This document shows positions 17,137 to 24,812 of a stretch of DNA of 64,000 nt, one piece after another. Where the stretch lies: the NCBI RefSeq assembly GCF_002549775.1, contig NZ_NMTR01000017.1:30934-94933 (forward strand). Reading direction: 5' to 3'. Numbering within the stretch: the first letter of the stretch is position 1; each line of letters begins with the position of its first letter. Origin of the DNA: Faecalibacterium langellae. Lineage in GTDB: Bacteria; Bacillota; Clostridia; Oscillospirales; Ruminococcaceae. A model generated the notes under the pieces. It saw only the letters and a list, made by a program, of their open reading frames with translations, was not told the origin of the DNA and ran no database searches. Position numbers and translations under genes: made by a program.

Positions 17137-18384
17137 TTATTTGGGGAACTTGGATTCTCCCAAAAGGTTCGCAATGACCCCAGCAGACCCCTGTTTGCTC
17201 TTGTAATCGAGATGTGCGTAGATGTCAGCGGTGGTAGAAAAGGTGCTGTGCCCCAGCCATTCCTGAACCTGCTTCATAGATACGCCGTTCATCACCATCA
17301 GGCTGGCGCAGCTGTGGCGCAGATCGTGGAAACGGATGTGCTTCAGCCCGTACTTGGTCAGCAACCAGTCGAAGTGCTCCGTCACGAAGTTCGGGCGGAT
17401 CAGCTTGCCTTCCTGATCGGTGCAGACGAAATCCAGATACTCAGTGCTGTAGCTCTTCTTGAACAGCTTGCGGTAAAGCTGCTGCTTTTCCTTCTGCTTC
17501 AGAAGTTCTTCTTCCACAGCCGGGATCAGCGGCAGGGTGCGGCAGCTGGTCTTGTTCTTCATCACATCGCTGACCACAGGAACGTACTTGCCGTTCACCA
17601 ACTGTTCCGTCACCTTGTGATTGATGGTGATGGACTTGCGCTCAAAGTCGATAGACGACCACTTCAACCCCAGCACCTCGCTGCGGCGCAGACCGTAGTA
17701 GGCCGTGATGAGGATGCACAGATGCAGGGGGTCATCCTGCGATACTTCAAGCAGCTGCTGGACTTCATCCTTGGAGTAGAAGTTGGGACGGAAGCTGTTC
17801 TTCTTCGGGCGGTCAACTTTCAGCATCGGGTTGGTTTCCAGATAATCCTTGCGGACGGCATCCTTGAACGCTTTGCCGAAGATGGCGTGGTAGTGAATGA
17901 CCGTGTTGGTAGTGTAGCCCTCCAGCAAGATCTTCTCCTGAAACTCATCCAGCACCTGCGGTGTGACCTCGCACAGCTTCAAGCCCAGCGGTTCAAAATA
18001 CTGCGTGATACGCCCGGTGATCATCCGATTGTAGCTGATAAAGGTTGCAGGCTGAATGGATGCCTTATGGACTTGCACCCACTCGTTGAGATAGTCCAGA
18101 AACAGCATCTCCGACTTGTTGACGGGTTGGAGGGGCAGCGGCAGGGGCTTGGCGGTTTTAGCATCTACTTTTTCGTAGGCTCCGCCCCGCCCTGTGGGCA
18201 GCTCCCCAGTCTCATCATAGTGGAGCAATACTTCCCGGAGCATGGATTCCGCCTTGCGCTTGTTGCCCTGGACGGTCAGACCTGTGGAGATCCACTTGAT
18301 CTTCCGCTTACCGTTGGCATCATAAAGATTGACCACGAAATAGAAACGTCCATTTTTCTCTTGGACAGACCCTGTAGTTTTCAT
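17137..18384 (-). CDS. Tyrosine site-specific integrase
   Basis: 415 residues. It catalyses integration and excision of the element at tRNA-Ser. The N-terminal AP2-like arm-binding part (FYFVVNLYDANGKRKIKWIS region) is followed by a SAM-like core-binding domain (about 95-200) and the catalytic domain. The Arg lies in YYGLRRSEVLGLKW, HDLRH at 353-357, LGHS with His379, and Tyr389 in DIYAHLD; all catalytic residues appear present. Start at 18384 is favoured over 18387 because AGGAGG is then 6 bases away. It lies immediately inside attL, the usual place, and ends about 80 bases from a terminator. Confidence 0.95.
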   Translation of the reverse strand: MKTTGSVQEKNGRFYFVVNLYDANGKRKIKWISTGLTVQGNKRKAESMLREVLLHYDETGELPTGRGGAYEKVDAKTAKPLPLPLQPVNKSEMLFLDYLNEWVQVHKASIQPATFISYNRMITGRITQYFEPLGLKLCEVTPQVLDEFQEKILLEGYTTNTVIHYHAIFGKAFKDAVRKDYLETNPMLKVDRPKKNSFRPNFYSKDEVQQLLEVSQDDPLHLCILITAYYGLRRSEVLGLKWSSIDFERKSITINHKVTEQLVNGKYVPVVSDVMKNKTSCRTLPLIPAVEEELLKQKEKQQLYRKLFKKSYSTEYLDFVCTDQEGKLIRPNFVTEHFDWLLTKYGLKHIRFHDLRHSCASLMVMNGVSMKQVQEWLGHSTFSTTADIYAHLDYKSKQGSAGVIANLLGESKFPK

Positions 18385-18401
18385 CATAAACCTCCTTTGG
18401 G

Positions 18402-18677
18402 TCAACAGGCGTGCTGTCCGTTGCTGCACCCACAGCATACCACATCCAGCGGCGGATTTCCAGCCGGGAAGGTGCTCTGTCCGGTGAGCAGGAACTCAAT
18501 CACGCTCAGCTTCGGGATACGGTAGGTACGGCCGATTTTAAGCGCAAACAGGCGGCGGGAACGGATCAGTTCCCCGACCGTGTGGCGGTTCAGACCAAGC
18601 ATCTCCGCAGCCTGCTGAAGGCTGACGGCATCGGGGTAGCCGGGAAACATCTGGGAATAGGCATTGTTAAACTTCAT
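18402..18677 (-). CDS. Excisionase / helix-turn-helix DNA-binding protein
   Basis: 91 residues. A MerR/Xis-type winged helix is seen in SLQQAAEMLGLNRHTVGEL followed by IRSRRLFALKIGRTYRIP, the typical wing of the helix_turn_helix_17 excisionase family. It sits 17 bases upstream of the integrase start on the same strand, the usual xis-int order, and probably directs excision. The ATG at 18677 has AAGGAG 5 bases upstream. Confidence 0.85.
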   Translation of the reverse strand: MKFNNAYSQMFPGYPDAVSLQQAAEMLGLNRHTVGELIRSRRLFALKIGRTYRIPKLSVIEFLLTGQSTFPAGNPPLDVVCCGCSNGQHAC

Positions 18678-18683
18678 AGGCAC

Positions 18684-19623
18684 TCCTTCAGCATAAGTAG
18701 TCTAAGGTCAAAAAGTGTGTTACCTGCGGTTATATCCTTTGCAGCAAAGCTGCGGTCAGGTGGCAATGTAAAGAGAGCTGGCAGTAGTTCCAACTCCCCC
18801 ATCGCAGATAAGTTCAAACCCGTCTGCGTTAATAAGTTAAGGTCTCCCATATTGGTCCTCGACTTCCCTAGGAGTGGGGAATCGTCCGGCGGCGGGCTTG
18901 CACCGCACCATTGGCATTTCAGCCACCCCGTCTTCGTTATGACCGGGCTGCGAGTTACAGAAGTACCTTTTGTGAAGTACCGGACGATTGAACTATTCTG
19001 TTTTCAAAGGACGGAGTTTTATAGAAAATCTTCGGAATTTGAGGCTTCCGAAAAATTGTCCCTCTACTTACGAGCCATCGAAAACGGCCAAAAAGTAGCC
19101 CGAAAAAGAAATTTGTTGAAAAGTTTTTGGAAAATATAGTTGAAGTGGCTGCTTGATTAAAATAACATTGATCCATGGGCGACCGATGGAGGACGGAACT
19201 TTGCAACATTGGCAGTGTCTGAAGTTGAAAGTGGTCTTGAAAAAGATGCCCTACACTTGGTAGGCGTCGAGAACGCCTGTTTCATAGCATCGAAGGGGAA
19301 ATTATAATTGAATTGTAATTCTTGAAGCCGAATCTCCACTTTTGAAAAAGTCCTCTCACTTGGTAGCCGACGAAAAAGGGCAAAAGACAACCATGTTTTT
19401 GAGAATTAACAAAAAGGTCACAAACGACTGACCTTCAAAGAAGCGTTTCTACTATTAACAGAAAAAGCGGCCTAAAATGGGGGGTGTTGACGTTGATTTT
19501 TTTGCCTTCATTGAAGGTTGAGAGCGTTCCCTCACTTGGTAGGCATCGAGAAAGGCTCGTTGACAACCTTTATTTTGAAAATTAACAGAAAGTTAACAAA
19601 ACAAGATGCGCTGAACAAGAAAC
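18684..19623. other. Noncoding stretch of about 0.9 kb upstream of the excisionase
   Basis: I find no convincing gene here. On the minus strand, 18756-18917 reads as a small protein (MPMVRCKPAAGRFPTPREV, then after a TAA at 18837-18839 LINADGFELICDGG), which may be a tiny gene broken by one stop. The right part (from about 19040) contains four degenerate direct repeats listed separately. Composition becomes AT-rich towards the right. Confidence 0.5.
19040..19600. repeat. Four degenerate direct repeats around CTCACTTGGTAGGCATCGAGAA
   Basis: Related segments start at about 19059, 19249, 19351 and 19529. They share the core TCCCTCACTTGGTAGGC plus ATCGAGAAAGG in variants. The last two are followed by ACAACC and then a GAAAATTAACAGAAAGTT-like tract; the middle two are preceded by TTGAAAAAG. 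Spacing is irregular (about 100-190 bp). They may be decayed copies of one mobile or regulatory sequence; no function can be assigned. Confidence 0.55.
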
Positions 19624-19660
19624 AACCGCCGCTCACTCCGGGAAAGAGTGAGTGGCGGTT
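19624..19660. terminator. Terminator at the end of the DUF188 operon
   Basis: AACCGCCGCTCACTC pairs perfectly with GAGTGAGTGGCGGTT around a 7-base loop. It lies 28 bases beyond the minus-strand DUF188 stop. Confidence 0.6.
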
Positions 19661-19687
19661 GCAATATCAAATTTTTGATTCAGAAAA

Positions 19688-20122
19688 TCAGACGCTCGCT
19701 AAAATATCTGTCAGTGTGGCGACAAATGCTTCATCCTGCTCCTTCGTCCGCTTTGGGCTCCCCTTGGGGTGCTTTCCGGCACGGAGGAGCTTTTTGTTTT
19801 CATAACGCCGCAACAGGAGAGCGTCTATATTATCAGCGGTGTATTCCAGACCATTCTGGTTCAGCACCCGGGCGCACTTGGCAAGGCACATACTCGCCAG
19901 CCCGTAGTCCTGCGTCACAACCACATCTCCCGGTTTTACCCGGTTGACGAGAGCAAAATCCACGCTGTCCGCTCCTTTGTCGAACACCAGCGTCTGCGCA
20001 CCTTCCCGCTCAATCTGGTGAGCGGTGTCGCACAGGATGATGACCGGAACGACAAACCGCTTTGCAATCTGCAAAGTCAGATCGACGACCGGACAACCGT
20101 CTGCATCAATCAAAATGGTCAT
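19688..20122 (-). CDS. YaiI/YqxD family protein (DUF188)
   Basis: 144 residues. The opening TILIDADGCPVVD and the central DFALVNRVKPGDVVVTQDYGLA region identify the DUF188 family, a PIN/NYN-like fold with conserved acidic residues thought to be a nuclease, although no activity is established. QNGLEYTADNIDALL and the KGSPKRTKEQDEAF tail are also typical. The ATG at 20122 has GGAGG 8 bases upstream and overlaps the stop of the upstream esterase remnant (ATGA), so the two formed an operon. As cargo of the element its role is unknown. Confidence 0.9.
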   Translation of the reverse strand: MTILIDADGCPVVDLTLQIAKRFVVPVIILCDTAHQIEREGAQTLVFDKGADSVDFALVNRVKPGDVVVTQDYGLASMCLAKCARVLNQNGLEYTADNIDALLLRRYENKKLLRAGKHPKGSPKRTKEQDEAFVATLTDILASV

Positions 20123-20802
20123 GTGTGTTCCTCCATCGTCCACCGAAAGGCTTTCGCGGTACGCAAATCAGCGTCCTTAAAGTGCCCGCCGCTGTTCCAT
20201 TCAAGCGTGCAGTCTGTGCCACGCTCTGCAAGTCGGCTGTGCAGGGTGCGGATATTATCCCCCACCGCAGCCATGACGGCGTTTTTCGTGTGTTCCTCCT
20301 TGTCGCCAAGGCTCAGATAAATGTGCTGTGTTTGCATCGGGTGCTGCTGTTCAAACTCCATCCAGCCCGGAAACCATACAGAGGGCGAGGCGGCGGCGAC
20401 ACCGTAGAACAGATCAGTCTGGGTGGATGCCCACAAAGCAAACAGTCCAGCCAGTGAGTAGCCACCCAGAATGATTTTGACGTTTTCCGGGAGAGGATAC
20501 TGCTGCTTCAGTGTGAGAATGACCTGTTCCGTCAGAAAGCGCAGGGTGTCCCCAGCTTTGCCGCCAAATCCTTACTTTCCCCATACGGCAGGGGCTTCCC
20601 ACGGGGAAAGTGCATCGTTCCAGCTTTCCACGGGCACGGCCACAAACAAAAAATTCCAGCTGCTCTGCGCAATAGCAGCCACTTTATGGTCTATGCTTTG
20701 CAGTTCATGTTCGCCTGTCATTTTGAGCAGCAGGTATTCTGCATGGGGTTCGCCGTAAATGCGGCAAGATCGGTTCCCGATTAGCATTGTCTGTGCGGTC
20801 AC
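20119..20802 (-). pseudogene. Alpha/beta-hydrolase (esterase) interrupted by one in-frame TAA
   Basis: Reading the minus strand from a GTG at 20802 (GGGAGG 8 bases upstream), the frame encodes an esterase of about 227 residues. The N-terminal half ends ...WEAPAVWGK, then TAA at 20572-20574, then the same frame continues GFGGKAGDTLRFLTEQV. The nucleophile elbow GGYSLAGLFAL with Ser, and a C-terminal GGHFKDA with the catalytic His, are intact. No frameshift is needed; a single codon change separates the halves, so this looks recent, or is a sequencing error. The gene overlaps DUF188 by ATGA. Substrate unknown. Confidence 0.8.
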
Positions 20803-20878
20803 TGCGGCATCCTCCCGAAAAAACTTTGATAAGCCCAGTATAGCAACTGAAAAATCATTTTGCAATTCAAAAGGCGTT

Positions 20879-21166
20879 CATAGCCGTAGCAAGCAGGGTC
20901 TTCGTATATACAAAGACCATTTTGCGTTGCAAAATGCTTGTTGGGAAATCCCAAACCCTTTCAGATCTGCACCGTACCGATGCAGGCTGCGCGTTTTTTG
21001 CAAAACGCTTTTTTGATGCGTCGTAGGAGTGCGCAGCTATCACGGAATCGTGATGGTCGCAGGGCTTGGGATTGCATCCCAACAAGCAAATGAACACGGC
21101 AGAATTTTAATTCTGCGTGTGAATTTGGCCTTTGTGCACACAGAGGCCCTGCTTGCTGAGGTTATG
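20879..21166. repeat. MITE-like element: about nine hairpins inside 20-bp inverted ends
   Basis: AGCAAGCAGGG (20888-20898) and CCCTGCTTGCT (21147-21157) are perfect inverted repeats, and similarity extends outward (CATAGCC versus CATAACC). Between them, hairpins follow at 20897-20918, 20918-20936 (CATTTTGC/GCAAAATG), 20941-20954 (TTGGGA/TCCCAA), 20967-20985, 20991-21008 (GCGTTTT/AAAACGC), 21039-21054 (ATCACG/CGTGAT), 21066-21082 (TTGGGAT/ATCCCAA), 21099-21116 (GCAGAATT/AATTCTGC) and 21127-21148. Open frames through it look spurious. Confidence 0.7.
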
Positions 21167-21396
21167 CTGATTCTGAAATTGAAGGCCAGTAAATTATACA
21201 AAAATCCAAATCCACGATACAAAGATAAAGATGAGATATGTTTTTAAACTTAGCAGCCATTTCGATGATATAGGTCGAATTACTGGAAACTTTTATTATT
21301 ATACGTTTGTGCCACAAAACAAGTTGAGTTGGCAGTCGTTACCATAGATGCGCCCAATATTATATGTCTTAATAATCGTGTGCATCTATCATTTTC

Positions 21397-21512
21397 TTGC
21401 TTTTTCTAACCAAATATGCTATTATTATAAACAACGCTGTCGAGTGTTGGAATATGCCTTGGCAGTATGGCTATAACAGACCGAATGCTCTGCCGGAAGG
21501 CAGAGCATTTTT
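21397..21512 (+). promoter_or_regulatory. Promoter, short leader and hairpin terminator upstream of the XRE gene
   Basis: TTGCTT (21397-21402), 17-bp spacer and TATTAT (21420-21425) form a promoter. About 55 bases downstream a perfect hairpin, AATGCTCTGCC/GGCAGAGCATT (21484-21508), runs into TTTTTT. The XRE start codon is 28 bases after that. The layout fits an attenuated leader or a separate small RNA of roughly 80 nt. The stretch 21170-21396 before it is AT-rich with no gene seen. Confidence 0.5.
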
Positions 21513-21539
21513 TGTATATCGATAAGGAGAAGGTATTTT

Positions 21540-21749
21540 ATGGCAATCAGTTATAAAAGACTCTGGAAACTGCTCATCGACAAGGACATGAAAAAGAAGG
21601 ACTTATGTGTAAGAGCTGGCATTAGCCCGGCTTCAGTTACTAAGATGGGAAGAAACGGTCACGTTACCACGGAGATTCTTCTAAAGATTTGCATAGCACT
21701 GAATTGCCAAATCGAGGACATCATGGAAATTGTGCCAGATGAAAAATAA
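21540..21749 (+). CDS. XRE-family transcriptional regulator (controller-like)
   Basis: 69 residues, a bare Cro/CI helix-turn-helix of the HTH_26 kind: YKRLWKLLIDKDMKKKDLC, then recognition region GISPASVTKMGRNGHV, then TTEILLKICIALNCQIEDI. AAGGAG lies 9 bases before the ATG. It opens the methyltransferase operon, so a role as controller of its expression is likely, as in many restriction-modification systems. No operator was identified. Confidence 0.85.
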   Translation: MAISYKRLWKLLIDKDMKKKDLCVRAGISPASVTKMGRNGHVTTEILLKICIALNCQIEDIMEIVPDEK

Positions 21750-21814
21750 ACGCATTATTGTAAATAGATAAAATTCGAAAATAGAACAATCCTGTGTGGA
21801 TTGAGGTAAGGCGA

Positions 21815-23269
21815 GTGGAAAATATGTTTCTGACAACAAAAGAGATTGCTCTAAAATGGGGTGTCTCTGCTACTTGGGTTACAGTGCTTTGTAAGAAAGG
21901 AAGAATTGAAGGGGTTATACGTAAAGGCAATAGATGGTATATTCCAGAAGATGCAAAGAAGCCCAATGATAGAAGATCTTGTAAAAGTACACAGATTAAA
22001 GCCCGATTTAGATTTATCGACCTGTTTGCTGGAATTGGTGGTTTTCATCAAGCTATGAGATACCTCGGCGGCGAGTGTGTAATGGCAGCTGAGATTAACG
22101 AAGAATGTAAAAAAACATATCGACTTAATTACCATACCGAGGAGAAAGAACTACGTGGCGATGTGACAAACATCCAACCCGAGACAATTGCGCCTTTTGA
22201 TGTTTTGTGTGCGGGATTTCCTTGTCAACCTTTCAGCAAGGCTGGTGCACAAAAAGGTTTTAAAGATAAGACTAGAGGAAACCTGTTCTATACGATTATG
22301 GATATCCTTGATGGACATCCTGAAGCAAAGTTTATTATTCTTGAAAATGTTCGTAATTTAGCTGACAAAACTGAAAACTGGGATATCATCACCTCAGAAT
22401 TAATGCGGCGCAATTTTTATATCACGGAAGAACCTATTATACTCTCTCCCTCTGATTTTGGGATTCCTCAGATTCGAGAACGAGTATATATTCTTGGAAT
22501 CCGAAAAGACATTAGAAATGAGAAGATTCTAAGCAATGGCTTCATTCATAAAAATGATCTTCAATTAGAAAAGCATTTCAAAAAATGTAAAATGGGGGAT
22601 GCGTGGACAATTCTTGAAGATAATGTGGAGGATACGTATGTGATTCCTGAGGAACAGGAGCATATGATTTTAGCTTGGGATGAGTTCCGAATTGAAACTG
22701 GAATAAAGGTGATTGGTTTTCCAATTTGGATTGATAGCTTTGGTGTTGGGATAGACGATGACAATGAAGTGTTTCGTGCACAAGGATATGATGATATGCC
22801 ATCATGGAAGCAAAAATTTTTGAGGCATAACAGAAAGCTTTATCTTGATAATAGAGTTTTTATCGATAAATGGATACGCAAATATGATATGCTCAACAAA
22901 ATTAAACTCTACAAGAAATTTGAATGGAATTGTGGGACAGATGTTACAGATATTCGTGATTGCTTAATCCAGATTCGGCAATCTGGTATTCGTGCAAAAC
23001 GGCCAACATTTTATCCTTCGCTTGTCGCAATAGTCAACACTCCGATAATTTGGGATAAAAATAAAGGACATTTTAGAAGGATTACTCCAAGAGAAGCTGC
23101 GAATCTGCAAAGTTTTCATGGTGGCTTTAAATTCCAAGGAACAGATGCAATCCAATATAAGCAACTTGGAAACTCTGTAAATGTACGAGTTTTAAAAATT
23201 TTGGGTGAAAGTTTATTTGCATTGGCTAATAATGGATGGGATGGTGAATTGGATGGCGAAACGCATTAA
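21815..23269 (+). CDS. DNA (cytosine-5) methyltransferase with N-terminal HTH
   Basis: 484 residues from the GTG at 21815 (GAGG 8 bases upstream); ATG 21824 is the alternative. Residues about 5-50 form a MerR-like helix-turn-helix (LTTKEIALKWGVSATWV ... GNRWYIPEDA), unusual for a plain Dcm. The rest shows ordered C5-methylase motifs: FIDLFAGIGGF (I), GFPCQPFS with catalytic Cys137 (IV), FIILENVRN (VI), QIRERVYILG (VIII) and QYKQLGNSVNV (X). A long target-recognition segment lies between VIII and X. It modifies host DNA, presumably protecting it from the nuclease encoded downstream. The gene is AT-rich and overlaps the next start, indicating coupling. Confidence 0.93.
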   Translation: MENMFLTTKEIALKWGVSATWVTVLCKKGRIEGVIRKGNRWYIPEDAKKPNDRRSCKSTQIKARFRFIDLFAGIGGFHQAMRYLGGECVMAAEINEECKKTYRLNYHTEEKELRGDVTNIQPETIAPFDVLCAGFPCQPFSKAGAQKGFKDKTRGNLFYTIMDILDGHPEAKFIILENVRNLADKTENWDIITSELMRRNFYITEEPIILSPSDFGIPQIRERVYILGIRKDIRNEKILSNGFIHKNDLQLEKHFKKCKMGDAWTILEDNVEDTYVIPEEQEHMILAWDEFRIETGIKVIGFPIWIDSFGVGIDDDNEVFRAQGYDDMPSWKQKFLRHNRKLYLDNRVFIDKWIRKYDMLNKIKLYKKFEWNCGTDVTDIRDCLIQIRQSGIRAKRPTFYPSLVAIVNTPIIWDKNKGHFRRITPREAANLQSFHGGFKFQGTDAIQYKQLGNSVNVRVLKILGESLFALANNGWDGELDGETH

Positions 23270-24812
23270 TATTCGACCAACAACCAGTGTGTATGCTACC
23301 TACAAAAATATAAGATATGATCCATGGACTGCCATAGCGGAATTTGTAGACAATTCAACGCAAAGCTATTATGACAATACTGAAAAACTTAATTCAACTA
23401 AATATTGGAACGGCCTTGCCGTTGACATTGAATACAAGAGAGACAAAGTAAGCGGCGATCACCTTATCATAAAAGATAATGCGTATGGTATGGATTTTCG
23501 AGATTTTCAGCGGGCAATTATGTTGGATAGTCCGCCGAGAAAAAAATCTCGCAGTGAGTTTGGAATGGGACTAAAAACCGCCGCATGTTGGTTTGGAAAA
23601 TGTTGGAGTGTTGAGTCTGTTGCACTGGGCTCTGGCGTGAAATATAAAACTACTGTAGATGTCGAAGCCTTGAGCAAATACAAAAACGAAGAAATCACCG
23701 TGGAAGAAATTCCGTGCAGCACAAAAGATCATGGCACAACTATCACTATTTGGAATTTGAATCGCACACTTTCTGGAACACAAATCGGAAAAACTAAAGA
23801 CCAGTTGAGGGGAATGTATCGAACAGATTTGCGTTCCGGAAAAATCAAAATTCTATATAATGGTGTTGGACTGGTTTATGAGATGCCTAAAATACTCACC
23901 GAGATTTTACCCGACGGAAAAGAGAAAGTATGGGAAAAAGATATAGATATTTCTTTTGATTTTAATGGTGAAACCAAGCGTGTTTATGGGTTCATTGGTC
24001 TTTTGGATGAAGGTAGTACATCAGGTGCAGGTTTTACACTTATTCGATATGGTCGTGTTATCGTAGGTGGTTACGAAAATGGATATCGGCCTGAAGAAAT
24101 ATTTGAAAAGTCCAACTCCTATGTCTATCAAAGACTCTTTGGAGAACTAAATCTTGATGGATGGAGAGTGACGCAAACAAAGGATGCGTTTGATTTATAT
24201 GGTGGTTTGGAAGATGTATTAATTGAAAAATTAAAAGCCGAATGTGAAGATTATAGAAAAAAGGCTAAGGAATATCGTAAACGCCCTAAGGCTTCGATTA
24301 ACACAGGAATTGAAACCTTAGTAAATACTTTCTCCAATGCTGGTATTATTGATGATGTGGTGGTTACACCGATCCCTGAGGATGTTAATGTAGAGAGTTC
24401 GAAGACGGCTATTAGTCAGTCAAACATAAAGCCGACTACTAAAGTTGAACTTGTACCAGATCCTACAGACATTGAAGTTGAGGGCGATAGAGGAAAACGT
24501 ATTGTCTTTTCCTGTAACGGTAAACAGTATATCTTTAATTTTATTTTGAAAAAAGATGATCCTGATAGTCGATGGCTCAATATTGCAATGAGTGGAGATG
24601 AGTATATTGTTGAATGGAATATTCGCCATATGTTTTTCAAGCCATATATTAACGATGAACATTTTTTAACCATCATGGAGCAATTTACATTTGCGCTTGC
24701 TTTATCTGAAATTGAGGCTATGCGTCTAAGTGTGGATGGAAAAATTGATCCTAGTAGCATCAGAATGAGGATGAATGAAACACTTAAAGCTGTAATTAAG
24801 GAGGGACACTAA
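23253..24812 (+). CDS. MORC/MutL-like GHKL ATPase
   Basis: 519 residues from the ATG at 23253 (an in-frame ATG at 23241 is also possible). GHKL motifs: N box EFVDNSTQSYYD (about 30-41), G1 IKDNAYGMDF (about 73-82), G2 FGMGLKTAA (about 103-111). These match the MutL/MORC class rather than kinases or gyrase. Such ATPases occur in prokaryotic restriction-modification islands beside a Z1 protein and a nuclease (the arrangement described by Iyer, Abhiman and Aravind, 2008), where they are thought to act as ATP-driven DNA clamps. A Lys/Arg-rich segment (about 325-350) may be coiled coil. The start lies inside the methyltransferase gene and the stop overlaps the Z1 start (TAATG). Confidence 0.9.
   Translation: MAKRINIRPTTSVYATYKNIRYDPWTAIAEFVDNSTQSYYDNTEKLNSTKYWNGLAVDIEYKRDKVSGDHLIIKDNAYGMDFRDFQRAIMLDSPPRKKSRSEFGMGLKTAACWFGKCWSVESVALGSGVKYKTTVDVEALSKYKNEEITVEEIPCSTKDHGTTITIWNLNRTLSGTQIGKTKDQLRGMYRTDLRSGKIKILYNGVGLVYEMPKILTEILPDGKEKVWEKDIDISFDFNGETKRVYGFIGLLDEGSTSGAGFTLIRYGRVIVGGYENGYRPEEIFEKSNSYVYQRLFGELNLDGWRVTQTKDAFDLYGGLEDVLIEKLKAECEDYRKKAKEYRKRPKASINTGIETLVNTFSNAGIIDDVVVTPIPEDVNVESSKTAISQSNIKPTTKVELVPDPTDIEVEGDRGKRIVFSCNGKQYIFNFILKKDDPDSRWLNIAMSGDEYIVEWNIRHMFFKPYINDEHFLTIMEQFTFALALSEIEAMRLSVDGKIDPSSIRMRMNETLKAVIKEGH

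Noticed and set aside
20867..21247. Small open frames of 60-76 residues through the hairpin block
   Set aside because: They simply translate palindromes; no start signals, no plausible hydrophobic or domain pattern.
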